From assembly GCA_003170275.1 (NCBI GenBank), contig PNAM01000106.1:222052-286051 (forward strand): 64,000 bases of DNA, read 5' to 3'. Both the position numbers and the translations under genes were made by a program. The notes beneath the pieces were generated by a model that saw only the letters and a program-made list of their open reading frames with translations, did not search any database and was not told where the DNA came from. Of this stretch, positions 22,411 through 32,047 are shown in pieces. Position 1 is the first letter of the stretch; each line of letters opens with the position of its first letter. This stretch comes from Myxococcales bacterium. Lineage in GTDB: Bacteria; Myxococcota_A; Polyangia; Palsa-1104.

Positions 22411-24429
22411 TCAGGCGGCTTTGAGATGCACGGCGACCGCCTCTCGGAGACGATCAGGGCTGACGGGCTTCTCCAGATAAACGTTTCGTACGCCGTCCAG
22501 GAATGATTGCGCGGCACCAGTGAACGCACCGCCTGTGAGGAAAATGATGCTCGCGACAGCGTCCGGGGCGGTGGAGAGAACTTGATGGTAGAAGTCGACA
22601 CCCGACATCTTCGGCATCATCAGATCGCAGAGAATGACATCGAAGACTTCGCCGGCGCTGAGCCGGGCCAAGGCCTGACGCGCGTCGGTAAGCGCGACGA
22701 CGTCGTGCTGTTCCAGCGTCCTCTGTAGTGCCTTCCCAATTTCAACTTCATCGTCGATGATCAGCACACGGCCTTGTCGGGGCGCGTGCACGTGGCCCTC
22801 GTTCGGAACTGGCTGCGTCGTCGTGATGGGCGCTGCCGGCAGAATGACGCGAACCGTTGCTCCGCGCGGGGACACGTTCTCGAATTCGATCTGTCCCCCG
22901 AGCGCTGTGATGATGCGCCGGCAGATAGAGAGACCAAGGCCGGTCCCGACCCCAATGGGCTTGGTCGTGAAGAAGGGCTCGAAGATCCTCGGGAGTATCT
23001 CCGGGGGGATTCCCGGCCCCGTGTCGCTTACCTCGATGACGACTCTTCCCTGGTCATCCGTGCGGGTCACCATTCGAATGACGTTGTGCTCGACGTCGTC
23101 CTCGGTGATCGCCTGAGCGGCGTTGATCAACAGGTTCAAGAACACCTGCCCAAGGCGCGCCTCGTTCGCCCAAACCATCGGCACGTCGCCCAGTTCCTTG
23201 ACGAATCGGGCTCGGTGACGGATCTCATTCCACGCCATGTTCGCCGCTGACTCCAGGATCCTGCCGACGGGCAGCGCCTCCTTGTGTTCTTCGTCGGGCC
23301 GCGAAAAGGTCTTTAGATCGCGAACGATCGTTCGCACCCGTTCAGCTCCCTCCTGGGCATCCTTGACGATCTCCAGAAGATCCACGCGGCGCACGAGCAG
23401 GCGGTCGGCGTTGCCAAGGGCCTCGGCAAGGTAGCTGAGGTTCGCGACGACGTAGGTGAGCGGATTGTTGATCTCGTGAGCGACCCCCGCAGCCAATGCT
23501 CCGACCGACGCGAGTCGATCGGAAAGACGAAGCTGCTCCTCCATCTGGCGACGTTCGGTGAGATCGCGGATCGTGAACACGCGGACCGGCGTGCGCTGTA
23601 GTGCGAGCTGAAGGGCCGTTCCCTCGACTACCACCTCTTCGCCATTGGCTCGCCGCAACCGCCAGAGGATGGGATGGCTCGCGTGCCGCTTGGCGTTCAA
23701 GGCCTCGAGCGTCGCATTTACGGATGGGTGGTCATCCAGAACAACCAACTCCAGGAGACTCTTGCCGTGTATCGCCGACGGCTGATCGAAGCCCAACATC
23801 CGTGTCCACACTGGATTGCAGTAGGTAATCCGCCCAGCTTCTTCAATGGCGATCCCGTCGGGCGAGTGGTCGAGGAGTGCGCGGAAGCCCATCTCTGCTC
23901 GTTGCAATGCCCGCTCCGACGCCTGCGGCAGTGATGCTGCGCCCGTGCTCAGGAGCAGCGCCAGATCGGTACAGTCGTCAGGGGGCTCGGGCGGCTCCGA
24001 TGGCAGGTAGTGTTCACGCATGCCATCCAACTCCATAGCCGCGCCGCAGCTGCAGTTTGGCGCGAAGTGTCGGTCGGCGTCGGACCGCCAGGGTACGAGG
24101 TGATCCAGCTCCGCGGCGCAAGTTGGACAAACGAATGGCAACCGCGCGGATACAACGGTCATGCCCTCGGCCAGCGTCGGGATGAAGTTGATCTGGACCG
24201 CGATCGCGGGCGATAGGTTCACCAGCATCACGCGAGCAGGAGCGAGCGACGCCAAGAACTCCTGGAGATTTCGGATGCCAATGGACGAGACGATCGTGAT
24301 TCCACCGAGATCGACGATCGCGCGGGCCGCCCCCACGGCTTGGCGCTCCGGAACGAAGTTTTCGTCAATTCGTCCGGCGATGGTCATCCAGACATCCGCT
24401 CCGAGAACTCGTCGCTGCAACTGAAACAT
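22411..24429 (-). CDS. Hybrid histidine kinase: STAS / Cys-zinc site / PAS / HisKA / HATPase / receiver, 672 aa
   Basis: Start ATG 24429, where family-like sequence begins (FQLQRRVLGADVWMTIAGRI). Residues about 1-95 resemble a STAS domain (AIVDLGGITIVSSIGIRNLQ). FVCPTCAAELDHLV and NCSCGAAME (about 100-130) look like a zinc ribbon. PAS: FRALLDHSPDGIAIEEAGRI. Kinase: GVAHEINNPLTYV with the phospho-His, NLLINAAQAI N-box, DTGPGIPPEILPRIFEPFFT, GTGLGLSICRRI. The C-terminal receiver has VLIIDDEVEIG, VILCDLMMPKMSG and a Lys-Pro at YLEKP. Soluble, with no membrane segments, so it should sense a cytoplasmic signal. The neighbouring single receiver (24488-24907) may be its partner or upstream gene. Confidence 0.87.
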   Translation of the reverse strand: MFQLQRRVLGADVWMTIAGRIDENFVPERQAVGAARAIVDLGGITIVSSIGIRNLQEFLASLAPARVMLVNLSPAIAVQINFIPTLAEGMTVVSARLPFVCPTCAAELDHLVPWRSDADRHFAPNCSCGAAMELDGMREHYLPSEPPEPPDDCTDLALLLSTGAASLPQASERALQRAEMGFRALLDHSPDGIAIEEAGRITYCNPVWTRMLGFDQPSAIHGKSLLELVVLDDHPSVNATLEALNAKRHASHPILWRLRRANGEEVVVEGTALQLALQRTPVRVFTIRDLTERRQMEEQLRLSDRLASVGALAAGVAHEINNPLTYVVANLSYLAEALGNADRLLVRRVDLLEIVKDAQEGAERVRTIVRDLKTFSRPDEEHKEALPVGRILESAANMAWNEIRHRARFVKELGDVPMVWANEARLGQVFLNLLINAAQAITEDDVEHNVIRMVTRTDDQGRVVIEVSDTGPGIPPEILPRIFEPFFTTKPIGVGTGLGLSICRRIITALGGQIEFENVSPRGATVRVILPAAPITTTQPVPNEGHVHAPRQGRVLIIDDEVEIGKALQRTLEQHDVVALTDARQALARLSAGEVFDVILCDLMMPKMSGVDFYHQVLSTAPDAVASIIFLTGGAFTGAAQSFLDGVRNVYLEKPVSPDRLREAVAVHLKAA

Positions 24430-24487
24430 GCCTGGATATCGGCGCCGAGAGTGCGAACTTGAGCACGCGCGACCTGTTTCGACTGGC

Positions 24488-24907
24488 TCAGCCGGAATTC
24501 GCGATTGATCGCCCTGGCGCCCTTGGGAAATAGTCAGCCCGCGCTGCCGACACGACACGGGAGACCAACTCCTTCACGTGCACTGGATCGAAAGGCTTTT
24601 CCACGATGAGGTTCGACCGTACGAAGTCCGCTATCGGTGACGACGCGTTTCCACTGACAATGATCAGTCTCTGAACTTGGTCTGGCGCGAGCCGCAACAG
24701 GTTGGCGTAGAAGACCGCCCCAGTCATGCCGGGCATCTGCAAATCGCACAGGATTGCGTCAAAGCGGTAACCCGACTCGAACAGCTCGAGCGCTTCGATT
24801 CCGCTGTTCCTGACCACGACGTCGTGATCATCGCGCAGCATGCGCACGTAGACTCGGCAGATCTTCAGTTCATCATCCACAATGAGAACACGTCCTGGTC
24901 CGTCCAT
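24488..24907 (-). CDS. Single-domain response regulator, 139 aa
   Basis: CheY-like receiver with all key residues: RVLIVDDELKICRVY (acidic pair), FDAILCDLQMPGMTG (phospho-Asp), IIVSGNASS (Ser switch) and NLIVEKPFD (Lys). No output domain follows; the tail RADYFPRAPGRS is short. ATG 24907 is preferred over a GTG at 24937. It is 58 bases upstream of the hybrid kinase on the same strand, so the two are likely co-transcribed and may form a phosphorelay. Confidence 0.85.
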   Translation of the reverse strand: MDGPGRVLIVDDELKICRVYVRMLRDDHDVVVRNSGIEALELFESGYRFDAILCDLQMPGMTGAVFYANLLRLAPDQVQRLIIVSGNASSPIADFVRSNLIVEKPFDPVHVKELVSRVVSAARADYFPRAPGRSIANSG

Positions 24908-24982
24908 ACACGGGTCATCGGCTCTGAAGGGATGCACTTGAGCGGTTGCTTGATGTCGTGTCCTGTGCGACTCGCGGCTGGC

Positions 24983-25480
24983 TCAGCTCGTGGCCCACCA
25001 AATGGACCGCTGCGTCGCGTCGCGCGAACCTCTCCAGCCGTGCCGGCGAGGTGGTGGGATCGCCTCGGTCTTCAACTGATGATCGATCGCGACGCCCATC
25101 TCGAGCTCGACGGAGGGGAACCCGAATCGCTTCGCCAGCTCGCCGACGACCCCGTCGGCGATCGGCTGCCATCCGTCAGCCAGTGACGGTCCGCTCACGG
25201 CGACGCCGCGGATACGATCGACCACATCGGCGATGGCGTCGATATATCCGAGCGCGACTCCGAGCCGTAGATCATCTGCCTGCTGCAATTGCCTCCGCAG
25301 CTCGCGCACGCCGCTGGGATCGGCGCGCACCAGCGGGACCAACGGATGCGCCTCCGCTAGCGAGGATATCGTCCGCAGCGTCATCTCGCCGTGAAACATC
25401 ACTCGCGGTGCGCCGCCGTCAACGATCCTGCTGATGAGCGAAGCCTCGTATCGATCGGCGGTGTGCGCAAACACCGGCAC
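24983..25480 (-). CDS. Hypothetical protein, 165 aa
   Basis: Coding-like minus frame: PVFAHTADRYEASLISRIVD, RVMFHGEMTLRTISSLAEAH, RRQLQQADDLRLGVALGYID and FGFPSVELEMGVAIDHQLK. The pattern has alternating strands and helices but matches no family I know. It is 75 bases upstream of the single receiver. The last 25 residues are Arg/Trp-rich and may indicate a frameshifted or truncated end. The 263 bases between this gene and the next (25481-25743) show only a ribosome-binding site for the MEDS kinase. Confidence 0.45.
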   Translation of the reverse strand: MPVFAHTADRYEASLISRIVDGGAPRVMFHGEMTLRTISSLAEAHPLVPLVRADPSGVRELRRQLQQADDLRLGVALGYIDAIADVVDRIRGVAVSGPSLADGWQPIADGVVGELAKRFGFPSVELEMGVAIDHQLKTEAIPPPRRHGWRGSRDATQRSIWWATS

Positions 25481-25743
25481 GATTCTGCCGGTAGGTAGCG
25501 CCGCCGAGCGATGGCCACCTCAGCACCTATCTGCGCTCGCCGGCGGCGAATTGCATCGGCGCCATGCGCTGTTGACATCGCGGTCGCGCCACTTGACGCT
25601 GACCAGGCGCCGTAGAAAACCTGCTCACCCAGGGGGCGTGGGCTAGCCTGCTGCAAACTCTGCGAGAGGCGCTATCTTTCGGCTTGTCGCCGTCGGGAGG
25701 GTGCTTAACACCGAGGCCGAGCGTGCGCGCAAGGAGGGTTGAC

Positions 25744-27609
25744 ATGAACAGTGAAGAGATCAGCGCGATTAAGGTGTTGGCCCCGGCACAACGAATGCAG
25801 CAGGGCGACGGCCAGCCGGGGGACATGAACCATGTCGTCCAGTTCTACGAGGACGATGCGTTTCTCTGCGACACGGTTGCGCGTTTCCTCGGCGCCGGAA
25901 TCGTCGCCGGCGACCCCGTGGTCGTCATCGCGACGGATCTCCGCAGGCATGCGTTCATCCAGCGAATGAGGGCCAATCATCTCGACGCTGACGCCGCGCT
26001 CGCCAGCGGCCAACTGACGATGCTCGACGCGCGGGAAACACTGGCACAGTTCATGGTCGGCGATATGCCCGATTGGGAGCGCTTCACGGCTACCGTTGGG
26101 AGCGTGCTCGAACGCATCGCGGGCACGCGCGGTCGCGCCCGCGCCTACGGTGAGATGGTCGATCTCTTATGGCGCGACGGCAACGCGCCGGGCGCGATCC
26201 GCCTCGAGGAGATGTGGAACGACCTGGGCAAGCACTATCAGTTCTCGCTGCTCTGCGCGTACGTGATGGACAACTTCTACAAGGAAGACGACGCGCAGTT
26301 GTTCAAAGAGGTCTGCCGCGCTCACGCGCATGTGGTGCCGTCGGACAGCTACTCAAAGATCGACGAGCCTAAAGAGCGCTTGCGCGAAATCAGCGTGCTT
26401 CAACAGCGGGCGCTCGCGCTGCAAACCGAAGTGGAGCGGCGCAAACAAGCGGAAGCCCGCCTCGCGCAGTTACTCTCCGAACGAACCGAGGAAGGCGCGC
26501 GCAGCCAGCAACGTTTCCGATTACTCGTCGAGAGCGTCGGCGACTACGCGATTTTCATGCTCGACCCGAATGGTTTCGTAGCCTCGTGGAACATTGGAGC
26601 GGAGCGCATCAAGGGCTACCGCGCTGACGAGATCATCGGGCAGCACTTCTCTCGTTTCTACCCTGCCGACGATGTGCGAGCGGGCAAATGCGAGCACGAG
26701 CTTGAGATCGCTGCGCGCGATGGCCGCTTCGAGGATGAGGGCTGGCGCGTGCGCAAGGACGGGAGTCGTTTTTGGGCGAACGTCGTCATTACGCGAATGC
26801 TCGGGAGCGACGGCAAGTTGGTTGGCTTCGCCAAGGTCACGCGTGACCTGACCGAGCGCCGCAGGCTCCAAGACGAACAGATAGCGCGCGCCTCGGCCGA
26901 GAACGTCGTACGATTCAATGAGCTGTTCGTCGGGATCTTGGGCCACGATCTGCGCAACCCGATGAGCGCCATCGCGATGGGAGCGAGCTTGTTGCTCAGG
27001 AGCGTTGGCACCGAGAAGGAAATGAAGGTTACCCGCCGCATTGCCGCGAGCGCCGAGCGGATGGCGCGAATGATCGATCAATTGCTCGACTTCACCCGCA
27101 TGCGCATCGGCGGCGGATTGGTTCTTAATCGTGAACGCACGAACCTGTTTAGCTTGTGTCAGCGCGTCGTCGAAGAGCTCGAAACCGCTCACCCAGAATG
27201 CACGCTGTCCCTGGAATTCCAGGGCCAAGACAGCACCGGAGAATGGGACGGTGATCGCATCCTGCAGGCGCTGTCGAATCTCGTCGGCAATGCAATCAAT
27301 CATGGTGCTGTCGGCCGTCCTGTCAGGCTGCGCGTAGAGGGGCACGAGGAGCGGGTCTCGGTTCTCATTCGCAACGAAGGCGTTGTGCCGCCAGATATTC
27401 TCCCGGTGCTGTTTGATCCGTTTCGGGGGAGCCAACGAAAAGAGCGGAAGGGGCTCGGGCTCGGCCTCTACATCACGCAGCAGATCGTGGTCGCTCATGG
27501 CGGAACGGTCAACGTCGCGTCGTCCGAGACGGAGGGAACGACCTTCTGCATCGATCTTCCTCGGTCCGTGTCGGGGGGGACCTCCTGCATCCCGAGCATG
27601 ACGAGCTGA
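25744..27609 (+). CDS. MEDS-PAS sensor histidine kinase, 621 aa
   Basis: Start ATG 25744 after a strong AAGGAGGGTTGAC. An N-terminal MEDS/DcmR-type sensory domain (residues about 28-200) opens with HVVQFYEDDAFLCDTVARFL and ends with FSLLCAYVMDNFYKE. A coiled linker (QTEVERRKQAEARLAQLL), a PAS domain (about 255-375, ESVGDYAIFMLDPNGFVASW), HisKA (GILGHDLRNPMSAIAMG) and HATPase (LSNLVGNAINHGAVG, KGLGLGLYITQQIVVAHGG) follow. No receiver or membrane segment is present. MEDS domains are thought to sense small hydrocarbon-derived ligands. A broken piece of a related MEDS gene lies about 0.5 kb downstream on the other strand. The cognate regulator is not obvious. Confidence 0.88.
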   Translation: MNSEEISAIKVLAPAQRMQQGDGQPGDMNHVVQFYEDDAFLCDTVARFLGAGIVAGDPVVVIATDLRRHAFIQRMRANHLDADAALASGQLTMLDARETLAQFMVGDMPDWERFTATVGSVLERIAGTRGRARAYGEMVDLLWRDGNAPGAIRLEEMWNDLGKHYQFSLLCAYVMDNFYKEDDAQLFKEVCRAHAHVVPSDSYSKIDEPKERLREISVLQQRALALQTEVERRKQAEARLAQLLSERTEEGARSQQRFRLLVESVGDYAIFMLDPNGFVASWNIGAERIKGYRADEIIGQHFSRFYPADDVRAGKCEHELEIAARDGRFEDEGWRVRKDGSRFWANVVITRMLGSDGKLVGFAKVTRDLTERRRLQDEQIARASAENVVRFNELFVGILGHDLRNPMSAIAMGASLLLRSVGTEKEMKVTRRIAASAERMARMIDQLLDFTRMRIGGGLVLNRERTNLFSLCQRVVEELETAHPECTLSLEFQGQDSTGEWDGDRILQALSNLVGNAINHGAVGRPVRLRVEGHEERVSVLIRNEGVVPPDILPVLFDPFRGSQRKERKGLGLGLYITQQIVVAHGGTVNVASSETEGTTFCIDLPRSVSGGTSCIPSMTS

Positions 27610-27742
27610 ACGGGTCGACGGTCGCCGCGCGCGCACGTGGGCCGAGCGATCCACCGGGATAGTGTAGAGCAGCAGGCGCGCGGCTGCGCAGCTCCCGGAC
27701 CGCGAGCAGCGCCTCGAGCAACGGCGCCGTCTTGGCTTGAAC

Positions 27743-27985
27743 CTACGTGGCGTTCGGATCGCGATCGAGCGCCTTCATCGCCTCCCACTTGACCTTCGCA
27801 TCGGAGGAGAATCGGCCGTAGCGCTTGACGGTGAGGTTGATGTCGGAGTGGCCGAGCAGATTCGCTGACGATAGTGATCGGCACGCCGCGGGTGAGCAGA
27901 CGGACGGCGAACAGGTGGCGCAGCCCGTGGAAGCTGCTCGCGCCCTTGAGCCCGGCCGCCTCGACGGCGTCGGGAAAGAATTGAT
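27743..27985 (-). pseudogene. Tyrosine recombinase (integrase) C-terminal remnant, frameshifted
   Basis: One minus frame reads DAVEAAGLKGASSFHGLRHL and FAVRLLTRGVPITIVSE with the HxLRH catalytic motif. After a shift near 27860 another frame reads LLGHSDINLTVKRYGRFS with the second His and the nucleophilic Tyr. The catalytic core is split and the N-terminal half is gone, so it cannot be active. Confidence 0.65.
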
Positions 27986-27986
27986 C

Positions 27987-28241
27987 TTTGAGCGACTCGC
28001 GCAACGCCTGCTCGACCTCCTCGCGCTGGGCGATCTCTTGAGCGAGCCTGCGAGCGTATTGTGGCGGCAATGACGTCGCGTGGGGATCCGCGGCCGCTCC
28101 ATCGTGGCCGTTGCCACTGCCATTGTGACCGGCGACGTGCGTCTGCGACGCGCAAACGGATTGGAGGGCGGCGGGCTCCTTGTAGAAGCTCGCCATGGCA
28201 TAGGCACGGAGCAGCTTGAACGAGTGACGAGTCTGCAAGAT
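27987..28241 (-). pseudogene. MEDS-domain and coil remnant fused upstream of the integrase remnant
   Basis: RHSFKLLRAYAMASFYKEP corresponds to the end of the MEDS domain in the intact kinase nearby (FSLLCAYVMDNFYKED). ARRLAQEIAQREEVEQALRE is the following coiled linker. It runs straight into integrase sequence in the same frame, so the boundary is a recombination joint. The part upstream of 28241 lacks the rest of the MEDS domain. Confidence 0.55.
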
Positions 28242-28765
28242 GCGGCTCGCGTCGAGATTCGATGATCTCGGCGCGATTCGCGTCACCGGGAATCTGGTGC
28301 GTACCGGCATACCCAAGGAGGCCGAGTCCTGTAGCCAGGGTCGTTGCGCCTACGACTGGCCAGAGGACTAGGTTGGTAAGCGTGCAGATCGATACCGCGG
28401 TGCCTTCAGGATTTCCCGGGGACAGGCTGAGCCGATCGCCCAGAAAGCGGCTCCCAAGAGTGCACCGGCGGGCACAAGGATGCGCCTGCGATGAGGTATC
28501 CGCGGCGCCGGTGTGGACCCGTACGTGCGAGCGAGAAGTCGGCACGGCGAGCTGGAAAGTGAGATCACGGTTTCCTACTTGCACGCTTGCACGCGCTGTG
28601 CGCCCGGCGTGAGACTCAATGTGCAAGGTGTCTTGCACCGCTGACCGTCAGCGGTTATCTCGTATTTTCTGTCGCCGCGGTAGCTCACAAAATCGACGGG
28701 CACTCGCGTCGGCGCTGGAGCCTCGGCGAGCGGCCCCGAAAGTTGTGCGCGCGATTCGCGCGCGG
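28242..28765. other. Degenerate non-coding stretch
   Basis: About 520 bases with no convincing gene. One minus frame briefly resembles a membrane segment (LTNLVLWPVVGATTLATGLG) but has no start context and is flanked by nonsense translation. This is likely decayed DNA between two pseudogenes. Confidence 0.4.
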
Positions 28766-29714
28766 CGACCCAGCGATGCGGATAGCCTTGCCGGATGCAT
28801 CACGCACTGCGAGCCCGCGGCTCAGCATCCACCGATATTGGCCGTCCTTGTCGGGCTCGGTGCTCGTTGCTGAAGTGATCGACCCGGTCGTCCAGATGCT
28901 CCGCCAGGTCGGCCTTGATGCGATCGAGATCATCGTCGTGAATTCGGGAGAACCAATCGTCCTGCGTGTGCTTGATCTGAGTCTCCAAGAGGCCGAAAAG
29001 TGACTTCCATCGACTCGAATAGAAAGCGGCACCGTCCACCAAGTCCCAGTCCCACAGCCCATCTTTGGAGCCAGCGGCCGCCAGCGCATAGCGATCCTCG
29101 CTCGCCTTCAGGGCAACCTCAGATCGCTTGCGCTCCGCGACTTCGTCTTGGAGTTGGCGGTTGGCGGCGCAAAGATGATTCGTTTGTTCCTCGACCATGC
29201 CCTTCAGTTGGTTCAGCTTGAGATGGGCGCGCTTCGCCAGGTGCCATTTTTCCGTGAGGGCACACGCGAGCTGACAGACCTCTGCAGTATCAAACGGTTT
29301 CTTCAACAGTAGAAGCCGATCGGTCGTTCCGAGCTGTTGGATGATGTCGTCCCAGGAATAGTCCGAATACGCGGTGCACATCACGATCTGGATCTCTGGG
29401 TCCACTTCCCATAGCTTTTGGATCGTCTCGAGGCCATCCCAGCCGGGTGGCATGCGCATGTCCACGAACGCGAGGGAGTATCGTTCGCCCGACCTCAGTC
29501 GTTGGCGAACCTTTTCATAACCCTCTTCCCCCTGGTGAGCGGAATCGAGCTGGTAGATCTCCCGGCTGACCGCACGTTCTTGGCCGAAGAGTAGTGCCCC
29601 GTCGTCTTCAAGTCCCGACGCCTCGTCCGCCCGGCCCAGGATCTTTCTGAAATCGTCGTGAATGGCGCGATTGTCATCGATCACCAAGATCGAGCGGTTC
29701 TTTTCATGCCTCAT
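28766..29714 (-). pseudogene. Receiver-PAS histidine kinase, frameshifted and truncated
   Basis: From ATG 29714 the gene opens with a receiver (SILVIDDNRAIHDDFRKILG, AFVDMRMPPGWDGLE, LLLLKKPFD), a coil and a PAS domain (RYALAAAGSKDGLWDWDLVD). The PAS continuation QYRWMLSRGLAVRDASGKAI lies in another frame after about 28870. All homology ends at about 28766, before any kinase domain. The receiver half could still be translated (up to about 311 residues). Close paralogues in the window (29923 and 36261) show the missing architecture. Confidence 0.75.
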
Positions 29715-29922
29715 CGTGTTCTCCCCACTGAACATCGGCTTGCGGACCGAGCACTTTAGGCTCCGCAGTCATTCCTCCAAGAATCTTCTGCCTATCGGTC
29801 GGTGACGGCCGACCTTTGGCTTGGTCATGACGGCTTGTTTGGCGTTCGACACATGGTGGCTCAAGCCAGCCCCGGCCGTGCCGATGACCTGGTTGCGCAG
29901 CGTATCGCTGTAGAGGGCCCAC
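29715..29922. promoter_or_regulatory. Divergent intergenic region with a small hairpin
   Basis: 208 bases between the pseudogene start (minus) and the hybrid kinase start (plus). GGTCGG-TGACGG-CCGACC at 29797-29814 forms a perfect 6-bp hairpin. No convincing protein frame; promoter elements not identified. Confidence 0.3.
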
Positions 29923-32007
29923 TTGACCAACGACCTAGACGAGCCGTCGCAGCGGAATCGACAATACGCTCAAAATCGGCGGATCCTCGCCATCGACGAC
30001 AATCGCGCCATCCACGACGACCTCCGCAAGATTCTGGCCGTCGGAAGCTCGGACTCGGACGAGCTCGACCGGGCAGCCAGTGAGCTCTTTGGTTCGCCAC
30101 GCGCACCGGCGCCCGTCCCTTTCGAGATCGACTCTGCGTGCAGCGGCATTGAGGGTCTCGAACTCCTATGTCGGCGACGCGACGAAGGGCGGCCTCACGC
30201 CCTTGCGTTCGTAGACATCTGCATGCCTTCCGGTTGGGACGGCATCGAAACCATCGTGCGCCTGTGGCAGGAGGTACCTGATCTCGAGGTGGTGATCTGC
30301 ACTGCCTACTCGAAGTATTCGTGGCAGGAGACTCGGCAGCGAATCGCTCATCCGGAGCGCTGGCTGGTCCTGAAAAAGCCATTCGACAGCATCGAGGTGC
30401 AGCAACTGGCCTCCGCGCTGACCGAGAAGTGGTCGCTCAGAAAGCAAGCCCGGTGTGCCATCGCCGAGCTGGAGGGCCGCGTGGCCAGTCGAACCGAGGA
30501 GCTGCGCACGATGATTCGTGCGACCAGCGACGCGGTTTGGGATTGGGACTTGGCCACCGACAAGATGGTGTGGAATGAAAGAGCGGGAGTCATCTTCGGC
30601 TATCCGATCGAAGAGATCGGGACCGATGCGCAGTGGTGGCGTGATCGCATCCACTGCGACGACCGGGTGCGCGTGCTCGGCTCCGTCCAAGCTGTGGTCG
30701 GTGGCAACGCAGCGGACTGGAATGATCAGTACCGGTATCGGCGAGCGGACGACAGCTATGCTGACGTCCTGGCGCGCGGCCGCCTTCTGCGGGACCCCGC
30801 CGGTAAGCCCGTTCGACTGATCGGCGCGTTGATCGACGTCACCGAGCGCAACCAGATGCAGCGCCGCCTTGTGCTCTCCGAGCGGATGGCGTCCATGGGC
30901 ACGATGGCGGCTGGCGTCGCCCACGAGATCAACAATCCGCTGACGTATGTCACGACGAATCTCGAGTTCGCTATAGACCACCTGAGCCACGCACCATCCG
31001 GAACGTCGGATACCCCGAAGGTGCTCGAGGCGCTGCGGGAGGCGGGCCAGGGGGCGGAACGTGTGCGCGCGGTCGTTGGGGACCTCAAGAAGCTCTCGCG
31101 CTCCGGGGAGACATGTGGGGCGGTCGATCTGCTTCCGGTGATCGAGTCCTGCCTAGGCATGGCGCAGAACGAGATCCGCCACAGAGCGCAGGTTGTGCGC
31201 CAATTCAGCCACGCCCCCAAGGTGTTTGCCAACGAGGCACGGCTGGGTCAGGTCTTCCTCAACCTCCTCATCAATGCCGCGCAATCGATCGAAACAGGCG
31301 CGGCCGGACGCAACGTCATCCGGATTCGAATCGCCACCGATGAGCGTGGCCGCGCCCTCGTCGATATCGAAGACAGCGGAAGTGGAATGTCACCCGAGGC
31401 GCTGAGCCGCATCTTCGACCCGTTTTTCACTACCAAGCCGCTGGGTGAGGGGACTGGACTCGGCCTCTCGATCTGCCATGGCATCGTTACCGAGCTCGGT
31501 GGCGAGATCCAGGTCTGGAGCGAGCTAGCCCGAGGCAGCACCTTCCGGGTGCTGTTGCCACCGGTTTCCACAGAAGCGTTAGGCGAGACGGGACCGAAAG
31601 GCGAAGCACTCGTCCCGATCGGAAGACAGGCCGCCGCGCGTCGCGGCCGCATCTTGGTGGTCGACGACGAACCGCTGGTGATTCGGACGATCGAGCGGAT
31701 TCTGGGCCGCGACCACGATCTCACGACATTCACCAGCGCTAGCCGAGCGCTGGAGGCGATCGCCGGAGGAGCCGAAGTAGACCTGGTGCTCTGCGACTTG
31801 ATGATGCCGGAGGTGACCGGCATGGACTTCCATGAGCGCCTTGGTCTCATCCGCCAATCGCTATTGTCACGAATCGTGTTTCTCTCCGGCGGCGCATTCA
31901 CCGACGGCGCGCGCCGGTTCCTAGAGCGGAGTCTCAACCGATGCCTCGACAAGCCCTTCCGGTCCCAAGACCTCCGGTCGCTCGTTCACGGGCTACTGGC
32001 CGGGTGA
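29923..32007 (+). CDS. Hybrid histidine kinase: receiver / PAS / HisKA / HATPase / receiver, 694 aa
   Basis: Domains: N-terminal receiver (20-165: ILAIDDNRAIHDDLRKIL, AFVDICMPSGWDG, WLVLKKPFD) with an insertion of about 50 residues between beta1 and beta3. A PAS follows (about 195-310: IRATSDAVWDWDLATDKMVW), then HisKA (GVAHEINNPLTYVTTNLEF), HATPase (NLLINAAQSIE, DSGSGMSPEALSRIFDPFFT, GTGLGLSICHGI) and a C-terminal receiver (ILVVDDEPLVIRTIERIL, VLCDLMMPEVTGMD, CLDKPF). The start is TTG 29923. It is first in a plus-strand operon with the permease-kinase fusion 40 bases downstream. Its sensor is cytoplasmic, so it may act as the integrating phosphorelay component (inference). Confidence 0.88.
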   Translation: MTNDLDEPSQRNRQYAQNRRILAIDDNRAIHDDLRKILAVGSSDSDELDRAASELFGSPRAPAPVPFEIDSACSGIEGLELLCRRRDEGRPHALAFVDICMPSGWDGIETIVRLWQEVPDLEVVICTAYSKYSWQETRQRIAHPERWLVLKKPFDSIEVQQLASALTEKWSLRKQARCAIAELEGRVASRTEELRTMIRATSDAVWDWDLATDKMVWNERAGVIFGYPIEEIGTDAQWWRDRIHCDDRVRVLGSVQAVVGGNAADWNDQYRYRRADDSYADVLARGRLLRDPAGKPVRLIGALIDVTERNQMQRRLVLSERMASMGTMAAGVAHEINNPLTYVTTNLEFAIDHLSHAPSGTSDTPKVLEALREAGQGAERVRAVVGDLKKLSRSGETCGAVDLLPVIESCLGMAQNEIRHRAQVVRQFSHAPKVFANEARLGQVFLNLLINAAQSIETGAAGRNVIRIRIATDERGRALVDIEDSGSGMSPEALSRIFDPFFTTKPLGEGTGLGLSICHGIVTELGGEIQVWSELARGSTFRVLLPPVSTEALGETGPKGEALVPIGRQAAARRGRILVVDDEPLVIRTIERILGRDHDLTTFTSASRALEAIAGGAEVDLVLCDLMMPEVTGMDFHERLGLIRQSLLSRIVFLSGGAFTDGARRFLERSLNRCLDKPFRSQDLRSLVHGLLAG

Positions 32008-32047
32008 CTCAAGTTCATCGGGCAAATGCCGAATTGAGAGAACACAC

